Notes under the pieces: generated by a model | Database searches by the model: none | Seen by the model: only the letters and a program-made list of their open reading frames with translations | What the model was told of the DNA's origin: nothing | In this document: positions 44,275 to 53,321 of the stretch, piece after piece | How positions within the stretch are numbered: position 1 is the first letter of the stretch | How the letters are laid out: each line of letters begins with the position of its first letter | Program-made: the position numbers and the translations under genes | Source of the DNA: Pseudotabrizicola sp. | Lineage (GTDB): Bacteria > Pseudomonadota > Alphaproteobacteria > Rhodobacterales > Rhodobacteraceae | Length of the DNA stretch: 64,000 nt | NCBI RefSeq assembly: GCF_030656345.1 | Contig: NZ_JAUSNR010000049.1 | Location: forward strand, 1 to 64,000 | Direction: 5' to 3'

Positions 44275-45837
44275 TTGATCACTTCAGATGCTCATCCCTT
44301 TTCCGGCGGTAAGCTGCTTCAAGGTCTGCCTGGTTTGGGCATGGCGCTGGCCGTTGGCGCCGCACTTGTCCTAGCCTTGCCGCCATATTCGATCCTGCCC
44401 TTTGCGCTGATCGCCTTCGCAGTGCTGGCAATTATGTTGCGTGGCGCGTCATGGCCTATCGCGTTTCGACTGGGATATCTGTTTGGCTTGGGCCAATTCG
44501 TGCCCGGGCTTTTCTGGATCACCGAAAGTTTTCAGGTCGAGGCGGATCGGTTTGGATGGTTGGCTTTGCCAGCCGTGTTCGGCCTTGCAGCTCTGCTGGC
44601 AGTGTTTCCGGCTCTTGCCTGCGCCCTTGCCGCCCGTATGGCGCGCGCCGGATTGCCGCTCTCGCTTTCGCTTGCGACAGGCTGGACCGGCCTTGAATGG
44701 CTGCGGGGGCATGTTCTGACGGGATTTCCTTGGAACCTTGCTGCCTACACGCTGGCCGACTGGTTGCCTTTCGCGCAGGTGGCCTCCCTGGTCGGCAGCT
44801 ATGGGCTGGGGTTCCTCTTGGTGCTTTGTTCAGCTCTGACAGGGCTGGCTTTCCGTACGCCCGACCGCAGATTGCAGGTCGTCCGTTTCGCCAGCGCCGC
44901 TGCGATTGCGGTCACCGTCGCTGGTTTCGGTCTTGCGCGCCTGACCTTGTCAGATCCCCCGTCGGAGCGCGGCGCTCAAATCCGCGTCGTGCAACCGAAC
45001 ATCGCGCAAAACGCCAAGTGGGATGAAGGATCCCGGAAAGCCAACATCCTGCAGCTTCTGGCTCTTTCTGCGCGCCCGGGCGACTACGATATCCTGCTTT
45101 GGCCCGAAACAGCTTGGCCGGGGTTTCTTGCAGAAGACACAGGGGCCCGCGTCATACTTGGCTGGCTTTTGCCGGATACCACGGTCTTGCTGGCGGGCAG
45201 TCCCGAGCGGGAAGTAACAGCCACCGGAACGGCGTACCGAAACTCTGTGCTCGCCGTCGCGCCTGACGGCTCTGTCCTGACGCGCTATGCCAAACATCAC
45301 CTTGTCCCCTTCGGTGAATACGTTCCATGGCGGAGTGTTTTGCCATTCCAGCGTCTCGTCGAATCTCTCGGGGATTTTTCGCCCGGTCCGGGGCCCCGCA
45401 CCATCGCATTCGGCCCTCATCCTTACCCTGGCATCGCGATCTGCTACGAGATCATCTTTCCCGGGCATGTTGTCGATGATGCCATCCGACCGGACTGGAT
45501 ATTCAATGCAACCAACGACGCTTGGTTCGGTGCTTCCATTGGTCCAAAGCAACATCTGGCTTCAGCCCGGATGCGGGCCATCGAAGAGGGGCTTCCACTC
45601 GTGCGAGCCGCGAATACGGGAATCTCGGCAGTGGTCGATGCCTACGGCGAGACACTGGCGATGCTGGACATCGAGACTTCTGGCGTAATCGACATGCGCT
45701 TGCCGAGGCGCCTACCACCGACCCCCTACGCCCGTCTCGGCGACTGGTCCGTGCTTCTTCTTATACTTGTCTCTTGGGGGGGGTTCGCCTTCTGGGGTTG
45801 GCGGAAAAAGACTATCCTGAAAGGACAACGTACATGA
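44275..45837 (+). CDS. lnt: apolipoprotein N-acyltransferase Lnt (module 1)
   Basis: 520 aa from the TTG at 44275, a start conserved in the paralogue. Six or so N-terminal membrane segments, then a nitrilase domain with the triad Glu in LWPETAWPG, Lys in RYAKHHLVPFGEY and Cys in IAICYEIIFP. Lnt adds the third acyl chain to lipoproteins. The operon continues with a 57-aa membrane protein, SCO1 and PCuAC. Probably an accessory enzyme beside the chromosomal one. Confidence 0.92.
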   Translation: MITSDAHPFSGGKLLQGLPGLGMALAVGAALVLALPPYSILPFALIAFAVLAIMLRGASWPIAFRLGYLFGLGQFVPGLFWITESFQVEADRFGWLALPAVFGLAALLAVFPALACALAARMARAGLPLSLSLATGWTGLEWLRGHVLTGFPWNLAAYTLADWLPFAQVASLVGSYGLGFLLVLCSALTGLAFRTPDRRLQVVRFASAAAIAVTVAGFGLARLTLSDPPSERGAQIRVVQPNIAQNAKWDEGSRKANILQLLALSARPGDYDILLWPETAWPGFLAEDTGARVILGWLLPDTTVLLAGSPEREVTATGTAYRNSVLAVAPDGSVLTRYAKHHLVPFGEYVPWRSVLPFQRLVESLGDFSPGPGPRTIAFGPHPYPGIAICYEIIFPGHVVDDAIRPDWIFNATNDAWFGASIGPKQHLASARMRAIEEGLPLVRAANTGISAVVDAYGETLAMLDIETSGVIDMRLPRRLPPTPYARLGDWSVLLLILVSWGGFAFWGWRKKTILKGQRT

Positions 45838-46007
45838 TCGGACCGATTTTTGGGATCGTCGGATTCCTGTGTGGCTACTATGTCGCCCGACAGCGCGGCG
45901 GCAAGCCACTTGACCGCTTGCAGTATGCCGCAGGCTTCGCCATCGCTTTCGGGCTGTTCGGCACCCTCCTTGGCATCGCCCTCGCCAGGTTTCTTGGGGC
46001 GGCCTGA
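45834..46007 (+). CDS. 57-aa membrane protein (module 1)
   Basis: Two hydrophobic helices joined by a basic loop with ARQRGGKPLDRLQYAAG. Its ATG overlaps the lnt stop (ATGA), so it is translationally coupled to Lnt. The same protein, similarly coupled, follows lnt at 53318. I do not recognise the family. Conservation in both modules shows it is a real gene. Confidence 0.8.
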   Translation: MIGPIFGIVGFLCGYYVARQRGGKPLDRLQYAAGFAIAFGLFGTLLGIALARFLGAA

Positions 46008-46051
46008 TCGGCGAAACCTTGCCGATCCTGAAATCCTCACCTCTTTGTCGG

Positions 46052-46082
46052 TTGAACCTCTAGTTACTCGAGGTTCTAGACG
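46052..46082 (+). promoter_or_regulatory. MerR-type promoter of sco1 (module 1)
   Basis: -35 TTGAAC (46052-46057), a 19-bp spacer with AACCTC and GAGGTT arms, and -10 TAGACG (46077-46082), 29 bases before the SCO1 start. An internal promoter separates SCO1-PCuAC from lnt. Confidence 0.82.
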
Positions 46083-46111
46083 GCACTCTGTTCTCATTGT
46101 CTGGGCTGTTC

Positions 46112-46705
46112 ATGCGTCTTCGTTCTCTTCAGATCATCCTTTGGATCGCCGCGACTGCGGCGGTCGTCGCGTTCTCGGCGATGCGGTGGTGGCCCGCAAC
46201 GGACGAGAGCGCCGCAGCAGCTTCAGCCTTCAGTCCTGCCTTCGCGCTTGCGGACAGCGAAGGCAGCATCCGCACGACTGCCGAATTCCGCGGAAAGTTC
46301 CTGTTGGTGTTCTTCGGCTTTACAAGCTGCCCGGATGTCTGTCCGACGACGCTCGCCGAAGTCGCGCAGGTCATGGATGATCTTGGATCTGACGCGGGAT
46401 CGGTGCAGCCGATTTTCATTTCGATCGATCCTGAACGGGACAGGCGTCTGGGGCTGGCCGACTACACCAAGGCCTTTCATCCAGCGATCCTCGGTCTGGC
46501 CGGAAGCGAGGCGGAAACACAGTCTGCGGCCGCAAGTTTCAAGATTTTCTACGAGCGGGAGGCCGACACCTCGTCGCCGGATGGCTACACTATGGCGCAT
46601 ACCTCGGGCCTCTACTTGATCGGCCCGGATGGCGAGTGGCTGCGTCAATTCACCTACGGCACACCTGCGGCCGACATCCTTTCCGACCTTCAATCGAGAT
46701 TCTGA
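46112..46705 (+). CDS. SCO1/SenC-family copper-thiol protein (module 1)
   Basis: 197 aa from the ATG at 46112, matching the start in copy 2. Signal anchor, then the thioredoxin-like SCO fold with SCPDVCPTT (CxxxC copper site) and a later His in TMAHTSGLYL. SCO proteins deliver copper or reduce thiols for Cu-A sites. PCuAC follows after 3 bases. Confidence 0.93.
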   Translation: MRLRSLQIILWIAATAAVVAFSAMRWWPATDESAAAASAFSPAFALADSEGSIRTTAEFRGKFLLVFFGFTSCPDVCPTTLAEVAQVMDDLGSDAGSVQPIFISIDPERDRRLGLADYTKAFHPAILGLAGSEAETQSAAASFKIFYEREADTSSPDGYTMAHTSGLYLIGPDGEWLRQFTYGTPAADILSDLQSRF

Positions 46706-46708
46706 CCC

Positions 46709-47182
46709 ATGAAACACTTCCTTCTTGCCGCAGCTCTGATCCTGACCGCGCCTGCCGCCATGGCCTGCGAGACTGTAACCATCGGTGATCTGACCATTGA
46801 ACACGCCTGGTCCAAGGCAACGATCGGCGCGGGGCGTCCCGGCGTCTTCTATGTGGAGATGAAGAACACCGGATCGACCGACGACGCGCTGGTTGGCATC
46901 GCGACGCCCGCGGCTGGTATGCCGATGTTGCACGAGACTGTGGTTCAGGATGGCATCGCATCAATGCCGCATGCGATGTCGATCCCCATACCGGCCGGCC
47001 AGAACGTGCAGCTTTCGCCTGGTGGATACCATGGCATGCTGATGGGGCTGACCACCGCCCTCAAGGAGGGCGACAGCTTCCCGGTTACCCTGTCCTTCGA
47101 AAAGGCCGGTGAGGTTACCGTGAATGTCGACGTCCTGTCCTTGCGTGCGGAGGGTCCGGATTGCGCCGACGCAGGGCAATAA
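46709..47182 (+). CDS. PCuAC periplasmic copper chaperone (module 1)
   Basis: 157 aa. Signal peptide ending AAMACE, then the PCuAC beta-barrel with the Cu(I) motif: MPMLHE, a Met in IASMPHAM, and GGYHGMLMGL (H and M). It carries Cu(I) to SCO1 or cytochrome oxidase. A truncated copy lies at 54196. Its 3' end overlaps the next SCO1-like gene by 22 bases. Confidence 0.92.
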   Translation: MKHFLLAAALILTAPAAMACETVTIGDLTIEHAWSKATIGAGRPGVFYVEMKNTGSTDDALVGIATPAAGMPMLHETVVQDGIASMPHAMSIPIPAGQNVQLSPGGYHGMLMGLTTALKEGDSFPVTLSFEKAGEVTVNVDVLSLRAEGPDCADAGQ

Positions 47183-47763
47183 TCCTCGGTGCTGGAGGGG
47201 CAGTCGGAGCCGTCGCCTTCATGCTGGGCGTCGGGGCCTATCGCACGCGCAAGCAGCCAACCCGCAGCGAGCTCCTTCCCTTGCCAATCGGCGAGATGTC
47301 CTGGACATTGACCGATCACCGTGGCCGATCCGTCAGACCCGCCGAGTGGGCCGGTCGCCCGGTCATGGTGTTCTTTGGCTTCACGTGGTGCCCGGACGTC
47401 TGTCCAACCACACTAAGCGACATATCTCTCTGGCTCGAAGAAATAGGTGCTGACGCCGATCGAATGATTGTCGCGTTGATTTCGGTCGATCCGGAGCGGG
47501 ACACGCCAGACGTCCTTTCCGACTACGTCGGCAATTTCGATCCACGCATCATGGGGCTGACGGGATCTGCTGACGAGGTCGCGCAGGCCGCCGCAGATTT
47601 TCGCGCAACCTATCGCCGCGTCGCCAAGGACGCCGGTGACTACACGATGGACCATACCGCCGGTGTGTTCCTGTTCCACGCCGATGGGCGCTTCGCCAGC
47701 ATCATCGACTTTCACGAGGACCGGCGCTTCGCCGTTCCCAAAATCCGCCGAACCCTCAGTTGA
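47161..47763 (+). CDS. second SCO1-family protein
   Basis: 200 aa from the TTG at 47161. A basic N-terminus and signal anchor, then the SCO fold with WCPDVCPTT and the distal His in MDHTAGVFLF. It is more diverged from the other two SCO1 proteins than they are from each other. Overlaps the PCuAC gene, so coupled to it. Confidence 0.9.
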   Translation: MRRRRAIILGAGGAVGAVAFMLGVGAYRTRKQPTRSELLPLPIGEMSWTLTDHRGRSVRPAEWAGRPVMVFFGFTWCPDVCPTTLSDISLWLEEIGADADRMIVALISVDPERDTPDVLSDYVGNFDPRIMGLTGSADEVAQAAADFRATYRRVAKDAGDYTMDHTAGVFLFHADGRFASIIDFHEDRRFAVPKIRRTLS

Positions 47764-47779
47764 AAGGTCATTCTGCCAG

Positions 47780-48943
47780 ATGATCCGCTCCGCATTTCTG
47801 ATCCTTGCTCTCGCGTCATTCGCCCCGCTCCAAGCAGTGGCCGATCCTCCGACGGCGCATTTGCCCATGGCATTCGAAGCCACAATCGAACCCGGTGACA
47901 CTTTGGACAGTGTCCTTGGTCACTCAGGAATCCCCGCGACGATCCGGGCAGAAGCCGCACTGGCTCTTTCGGGAGTCTATGACCTGACCGACCTGCGACC
48001 TGGTCACCGAATCGAATGGACTGCGGCGTCCGGGGATCCAGCATCGCTGACACGCCTGTCGCTCTTCGTGGAAGATGGTGTGGAGATCGCTCTCACCTTC
48101 GACGGGCCGATCGCGGCACGACGGCTTGACCCACCGATTCGTGAGACAGACCGGCGGGAGACCTTGACCCTCGACGGAACCCTTTACGACGCCTTGATGG
48201 CGCGAAATGCACCGGAACGCTTTGCGGTTGACCTTACGGCACTTCTTGCAGGCCAGGTCGATTTCAGGCGCGACCTCAAAGGTGGAGAGACCTTCGCGCT
48301 GGTCTGGCAGGAAGATCAGCTTCCCGATGGCAGCATCGCGGGAGAGCCGCGCCTGAGTTACGCTCGGCTGGAGCTTACTGATCGCGTCCTCGAACTCGTC
48401 GCGACCGAAGCTGCCGGCCCGGTCATCGTCTTTGAAGATGGCGAAGCCGTGCAGCGTTCAGCGGCACCCATCCTTGGCGCACGACTGTCGTCCGTCTTTG
48501 GGCGCCGGAACCATCCCGTGTTGGGTGGGGTTCGCATGCATACCGGGATTGATTACGCGGCACCCGTGGGAACCGAAGTCTCGGCGACCGGCGCCGGGCG
48601 GGTGACCTTTGCGGGTACGATCCGTGGCTACGGCACCACGATCGACATCGATCACGGCGGTGGGGTGGTCACGCGATATGCACATCTGTCTGAAATTGCC
48701 GAAGACGTTCGCGTGGGGTCGCGGGTCAAGGCGGGAGACGAGATTGGCGCGGTCGGCGCGACAGGGCTCGTGAGCGGCCCCAACCTTCACTACGAAGTCC
48801 GTGTCGACGGCAGACCGGTCGATCCTAAAGACCAGGACGCCTTGCCGGAGCAGGAGATTGCTACCGCTGCGGACCTTGATGCACTCGCCACCTGGCGCAG
48901 CGAAACCGGCTTCATGCCAACAACTGACGGGGAACGTGGATGA
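47780..48943 (+). CDS. M23-family peptidoglycan endopeptidase
   Basis: 387 aa from the ATG at 47780. Signal peptide (ending AVADPP), an OapA/LysM-like N-terminal region, and a C-terminal M23 domain with the zinc ligands in MHTGIDYAAP (HxxxD) and NLHYEVRV. It cleaves peptide cross-links in the wall. Overlaps the DUF411 gene by 4 bases. All expected metal ligands are present. Confidence 0.9.
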   Translation: MIRSAFLILALASFAPLQAVADPPTAHLPMAFEATIEPGDTLDSVLGHSGIPATIRAEAALALSGVYDLTDLRPGHRIEWTAASGDPASLTRLSLFVEDGVEIALTFDGPIAARRLDPPIRETDRRETLTLDGTLYDALMARNAPERFAVDLTALLAGQVDFRRDLKGGETFALVWQEDQLPDGSIAGEPRLSYARLELTDRVLELVATEAAGPVIVFEDGEAVQRSAAPILGARLSSVFGRRNHPVLGGVRMHTGIDYAAPVGTEVSATGAGRVTFAGTIRGYGTTIDIDHGGGVVTRYAHLSEIAEDVRVGSRVKAGDEIGAVGATGLVSGPNLHYEVRVDGRPVDPKDQDALPEQEIATAADLDALATWRSETGFMPTTDGERG

Positions 48944-49410
48944 AAAGGTGTTTTATCGGTCGCCGTGAACTCATGCTTGCATCAGCAGCCTTCGCCCTGG
49001 CCCCTGCCGCCAGGGCAGAGGAAGAACCACCGATCCATGTCGTGAAAGGGCGCGGTTGCGAGTGCTGCGAGGCATGGGTGGATTACTTGCGGGAGCAAGG
49101 CTTCACGGTTACGGATGAGGTGTCGATGGGAACGCTGCTGATCCGCTTCAAGATGGACCAGGGCATTCCAGCAAAGGCATTTTCCTGCCACACGGGGACC
49201 GTTGACGGCTATGCCCTCGAAGGCCATGTCCCGGCTGCGGACATCCGAAGGTTGCTCGACGAGCGTCCTGATGCAGTTGGTCTTGCCGTACCCGGCATGC
49301 CTTACGGCTCCCCCGGCATGGGATCAGAAGACAGTCGGGACGCCTATGACGTCCTGCTGGTTGGCCGGGATGGCAGCCTGGAAGTTTTTACAAGCTATCC
49401 GGCAGCGTGA
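48940..49410 (+). CDS. DUF411 protein (copy 3)
   Basis: 156 aa. Signal peptide (GRRELMLASAAFALAP, ending ARAEEE) and the DUF411 motifs GRGCECCEAWVDY, FSCHTG, LEGHVPAADIRRLL, GMPYGSPGM. Closest to copy 2 in the metal loop. Last gene of the module-1 operon. Confidence 0.87.
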   Translation: MKRCFIGRRELMLASAAFALAPAARAEEEPPIHVVKGRGCECCEAWVDYLREQGFTVTDEVSMGTLLIRFKMDQGIPAKAFSCHTGTVDGYALEGHVPAADIRRLLDERPDAVGLAVPGMPYGSPGMGSEDSRDAYDVLLVGRDGSLEVFTSYPAA

Positions 49411-49636
49411 CCTGAACGATGACCGGGTCAGCTCAGCCTGTGCGGCTTTTCATATCCACGCAGGAAATGGCGTCCGGTCACGTTATTTTGACTAACCGGG
49501 GTTGTAGCATTGGGGGCATATGATCGTTCTATGCGAATGCCGTTGCTCATCGCCTAGCTATCCTTGGGTTCTAGGTGAAGCGCATCTTGTGAATATGCTG
49601 TCCAACACCGGGACCGCATTCTAGCATAAAATTGCC

Positions 49637-50323
49637 GTGGCTGTGCCAACACCAAAGGCCACGGGGGGGGGCAGCTTCGCCTTCAGGCGCTTGCGGGCGC
49701 AATTGTCAGCTGCCGGTGGCGCTTGGCTTGATGTTTTATCCGGCGATGCGCGGGGTCGGGCCGGGGGGGGTATGAACTTCCTGCTCGCCCTTACTGTGGG
49801 CCTGCTGGCCTTCCTGCTCATCGATATGACGTCCGAGGCGCTGGAGCTTGCAGCCAGTGCCGCCGCGTTGTTCCAGAGATCTGCCATGGTCTGGCTGGCT
49901 GGCTTTGCGAGTTTCCTGTTGCTGATGGCCATCGGTGGGGCGTTCGCCGCCGGATCGGCGGGGCTTGGCACCTTCCTCGTCCTCGGATTTGCACTGCACA
50001 ATGTGACGGATGCGATTGGTATTGCTGCACCGATGCTGCGTGTCCGGCCACCACTTTGGACCTTTGCTGCCCTGACGCTTTTGGCTGGCGGCCCGGCTGT
50101 GCTGGGAATGTGGGCGGGCAGCCTAGCCTATGCGCCGCAGTGGTCGGCATTGGCACTGGCCGTCGAAGCAGGTGCGATCCTGCAGGTCATGGTCGAGGTC
50201 ACCGCCTACCTCATGCGCCAGAATTCTGACCGGCAAGCCGTGCTGTTTGCTACCGCTATTCTTGCCGGTTTTCTTGCTGGGCTCGCGTTCATGTATGCCA
50301 CGGCGGCCCTGATCAAGGTATAG
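49637..50323 (+). pseudogene. frameshifted ZIP-family metal transporter
   Basis: From about 49772 the frame encodes ZIP-like membrane helices (LLALTVGLLAFLLIDM, ALHNVTDAIGIAAPM with the TM4 His-Asn, VEAGAILQVMVEV). Upstream of a run of eight G (49763-49770) this frame is nonsense, while the next frame reads VALGLMFYPAMRGVGPGG. So the gene is broken there, and it also lacks its first helices. Upstream 49411-49636 shows nothing else. Confidence 0.65.
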
Positions 50324-50446
50324 TCGTCGCAGCCTTGGGCCAAAGCCGCCCATGCCGGATAAGGAACGCGACAGAACATGAAACAAGGATATTCTATGCG
50401 ACCGAGCAGTATTAACAGATCAGCGATCACAACCGAGGACTTCGCG

Positions 50447-50770
50447 ATGATAAACCGAACCCCGCCCGTGGCTTTGAAACAGTTGCGACCGATTTGTCTT
50501 GCGATTGGGTTTCTGGCACTTGGGGCCTGCACCGTCCCGATCAATCAGGCAACTGACAAGACGACTGGGTTTCTCAAGGAGCTGCCGGAAGGGGTCGCCC
50601 TGATTGCGGCACCGTATCAGAACCTGCAGGAAGTGATCCTGAAACCTGAAGACGGCTGCTATTGGTACCGCCATGTCGGACCGGTTGAGACGACGATGTT
50701 GCCGCTGCGATCGGTCAGGGGCAGGCCGATTTGCACCGACGTTGCAGCCAAAACAGCATCGGTGGGCTGA
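50447..50770 (+). CDS. small lipoprotein, function unknown
   Basis: 107 aa from the ATG at 50447. The signal ends in a lipobox (LGAC, Cys at about residue 28). The mature part contains one Cys near DGCYWYRH and another in RPICTDV. I do not recognise it. Placed just before L,D-transpeptidase 2 and among lipoprotein-processing genes, it is a possible substrate of the Lnt/LspA enzymes. Confidence 0.6.
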   Translation: MINRTPPVALKQLRPICLAIGFLALGACTVPINQATDKTTGFLKELPEGVALIAAPYQNLQEVILKPEDGCYWYRHVGPVETTMLPLRSVRGRPICTDVAAKTASVG

Positions 50771-50819
50771 TCCAAAAAGTTCCGTTGGCAGCCCCAAACG
50801 CGCAAATGAGCGGTGTCCG

Positions 50820-51485
50820 TTACAGGGTCGTCGCCACATTCCCTTCTTCGGCGGGGTAGAGATGCGCCGTTACGCCAGCCTCGACCTGATCGAACAGATC
50901 GTTGATATGTGGCATGACCATGCGCACACAGCCCGAACTGGCGCGGCTTCCGATTGAACCAGGAAGCGGAGAGCCATGAATTCGCAGATAGGTGTCGCGC
51001 TCGCCGACAAAGAGATAGAGCGCGCGGGATCCCAAGGCATTTGCCGGACCGGGGGCCATCCCATCCACATACTTTGCATAGATTTCCGGCTCACGCTCAA
51101 TCATGGCGGGGGTCGGCGTCCAGCTTGGCCATTTCGCCTTGCGGCGGATCGTGTAAGTTCCGGGCTCGTACAGACCATCCCGGCCGATGGCGACGCCGTA
51201 GCGCATGGCCGTTCCATCAGCCTGAATATGGTAGAGATACCTCGCGATCGCGTCGACATGGATATCACCAGCTACAAACCCCGCTCGCGCTTCGACACGG
51301 GTCGGCAGCAGGCGCGGGTGCAACCCCCATGGATTGGTCGTTGCAGCATCATAGCCCGGCGGAGTAACCTCCGCATCCCAGGCCGCCCACTGATCTTGCA
51401 GATGCGACGCAGCGAACACCGGGGCGGAAATCGGTGCCGAAAACAGCGCGGCTGTGGTTGCAATGAAATGGCGTCGTGTGAACAT
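50820..51485 (-). CDS. L,D-transpeptidase (module 2)
   Basis: 221 aa from the ATG at 51485. Signal peptide (MFTRRHFIATTAALFSAP, cleaved near VFAAS), then a YkuD domain with RIHGSPLPGSIG and RASSGCVRMV. Divergent from lnt 2, as in module 1. It shares only moderate similarity with copy 1, so the duplication is old. Confidence 0.9.
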   Translation of the reverse strand: MFTRRHFIATTAALFSAPISAPVFAASHLQDQWAAWDAEVTPPGYDAATTNPWGLHPRLLPTRVEARAGFVAGDIHVDAIARYLYHIQADGTAMRYGVAIGRDGLYEPGTYTIRRKAKWPSWTPTPAMIEREPEIYAKYVDGMAPGPANALGSRALYLFVGERDTYLRIHGSPLPGSIGSRASSGCVRMVMPHINDLFDQVEAGVTAHLYPAEEGNVATTL

Positions 51486-51663
51486 TGGCTTCGCTTTCTT
51501 CAAATTATAGCAGCGCAAATCCTTCGATTGAGCACGTATCGTGAAGTACGCAGTCGGCAAAGCGGTACTGTTGTCCAGTCAAGTCTATGTGACCTACGGC
51601 CTCGCGTCGCAGTCTTCATCGCAACACGGCGGCTATTGAAAAAGCCCCTTCTGCTGCGCCATT

Positions 51664-51682
51664 CTGACAATGCCGTGATCTG
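51664..51682. promoter_or_regulatory. 19-bp conserved block, copy 2
   Basis: Identical to 44183-44201 and again 12 bases before the -35 of the lnt promoter, while flanking bases differ. Confidence 0.55.
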
Positions 51683-51694
51683 CCGAAGGCAATG

Positions 51695-51725
51695 CTGCAC
51701 CTCTAGTTGCTAGAGCAGTCAGCCG
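51695..51725 (+). promoter_or_regulatory. MerR-type promoter of lnt (module 2)
   Basis: -35 CTGCAC (51695-51700), a 19-bp spacer with the dyad CTCTAG-TTG-CTAGAG, and a poor -10 CAGCCG (51720-51725). Weaker than copy 1 at both hexamers. Confidence 0.78.
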
Positions 51726-51755
51726 TCACCCTGCAATTTGGAGGGTCTGGCAGAA

Positions 51756-53321
51756 TTGATCATTTCGGACGGACATCTGTTTTCCGGCAGGACGCACCTG
51801 CGACGTCTGGCCAGACTGGGGATTGTCGTAGCGGCTGGTGCATGCCTTGTCCTCGCCCTGCCGCCGTATTCGATTTTGCCGCTCGCGCTCGTTGCCTTCG
51901 TGGCGCTTGCACGGGCGCTGCGTGGCGCATCGGCGCTTGGGGCGTTCTGGCTTGGATATATGTTCGGCTTAGGACAGTTTGTGCCCGGCCTGTTCTGGAT
52001 CACTGAAAGCTTTCAGGTCGAGGCAGACCGGTTCGGATGGCTCGCGCTGCCTGCTGTGTTCGGCCTCGCCGGGCTGCTATCAGCGTTTCCAGCTTTGGCA
52101 TGTGCCATTGCGGCGCGCGTGGCGCGGTCCGGCCTGCCTCCGGCGTTGTCGCTCGCCACGGCCTGGGCGGCGTCTGAGTGGCTGCGAGGACATGTCGTGA
52201 CCGGGTTTCCATGGAATCTTGCAGCCTACACGCTGGCTGACTGGACCGTTCCGTCCCAAGCCGCTTCGGTGGTCGGCAGTTACGGGCTTGGATTTCTGCT
52301 CGTGCTGTGTGCGTCACTTGCTGCTCTCGCCTTCGGTCGTGCTGACCGCCATCTACGGATGCTTCGCCTGACTGGTGCGACCGCGATTTTGCTCAGCGTT
52401 GCGGGCTTTGGAGTGGTGCGGCTTGCCACCTCAGACCCGGCTTCGGACCGTGGCACGCAGGTTCGGGTCGTGCAGCCCAACATCGCACAAAATGCCAAAT
52501 GGGATAACACTTCGCGAAAAGCGGACATCCTGCGGCTTTTTTTCCCTGTCGGCCCGCCCCGGGTCTTTCGATCTTCTGTTTGGCCCGAAACCGCCTGGCC
52601 TGGGTTCCATGCAGAGGATCGTGGCGCACGGGTCACGTTGGGGTGGCTGTTGCCCGAAACGGGTGTCTTGCTCACCGGCAGCCCGGAGCGGGAAAAAACC
52701 CAGGCGGGGGCGGTCCACCGCAATTCCATCCTCGCCATCGCTCCAGACGGCACAATCCTCACACGTTACGCCAAGCATCACCTCGTGCCCTTTGGCGAGT
52801 ATGTTCACTGGCGCAGTGTGTTGCCGTTTCAGCGGTTGGTTCAATCTCTGGGCGATTTTGCGCCAGGCCCTGGACCGCGCACGCTGGCGATTGGGCCCCA
52901 CCCCTGCGTTGGAGTGGCGATATGCTATGAGGCAATCTTTCCCGGCAATGTCGCCGATGACGCGATCCGTCCGGACTGGATCTTCAACGCAACCAACGAT
53001 GCCTGGTTCGGCACCACGATCGGACCATCGCAACATCTGGCTTCACCCCGAATGCGAGCGGTCGAAGAAGGCCTTCCGCTTGTTCGTGCCGCCAACACCG
53101 GAATTTCCGCTGTGGTCGACGCCTACAGTCGGACGGTGGCTATGCTCGAACTTGGAACGCCAGCAATAATTGACACGCGCTTGCCACGACCGCTTTCGCC
53201 GACCCCTTATGCACGCTTTGGCGACTGGACCGCACTGGCGCTGGTCCTGCTGGCATGGGTTATTATCAGACTGCGACCGCGACTGCGAAATATGGCATTC
53301 TTGACAAGGATATCGACATGA
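51756..53321 (+). CDS. lnt: apolipoprotein N-acyltransferase Lnt (module 2)
   Basis: About 521 aa from the TTG at 51756, the start aligning with copy 1 (MIISDGHLFS against MITSDAHPFS); the frame opens at 51738. Triad Glu in VWPETAWPG, Lys in RYAKHHLVPFGEY and Cys in VAICYEAIFPG. Highly similar to copy 1 throughout. The stop overlaps the 57-aa gene. Confidence 0.91.
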   Translation: MIISDGHLFSGRTHLRRLARLGIVVAAGACLVLALPPYSILPLALVAFVALARALRGASALGAFWLGYMFGLGQFVPGLFWITESFQVEADRFGWLALPAVFGLAGLLSAFPALACAIAARVARSGLPPALSLATAWAASEWLRGHVVTGFPWNLAAYTLADWTVPSQAASVVGSYGLGFLLVLCASLAALAFGRADRHLRMLRLTGATAILLSVAGFGVVRLATSDPASDRGTQVRVVQPNIAQNAKWDNTSRKADILRLFFPVGPPRVFRSSVWPETAWPGFHAEDRGARVTLGWLLPETGVLLTGSPEREKTQAGAVHRNSILAIAPDGTILTRYAKHHLVPFGEYVHWRSVLPFQRLVQSLGDFAPGPGPRTLAIGPHPCVGVAICYEAIFPGNVADDAIRPDWIFNATNDAWFGTTIGPSQHLASPRMRAVEEGLPLVRAANTGISAVVDAYSRTVAMLELGTPAIIDTRLPRPLSPTPYARFGDWTALALVLLAWVIIRLRPRLRNMAFLTRIST

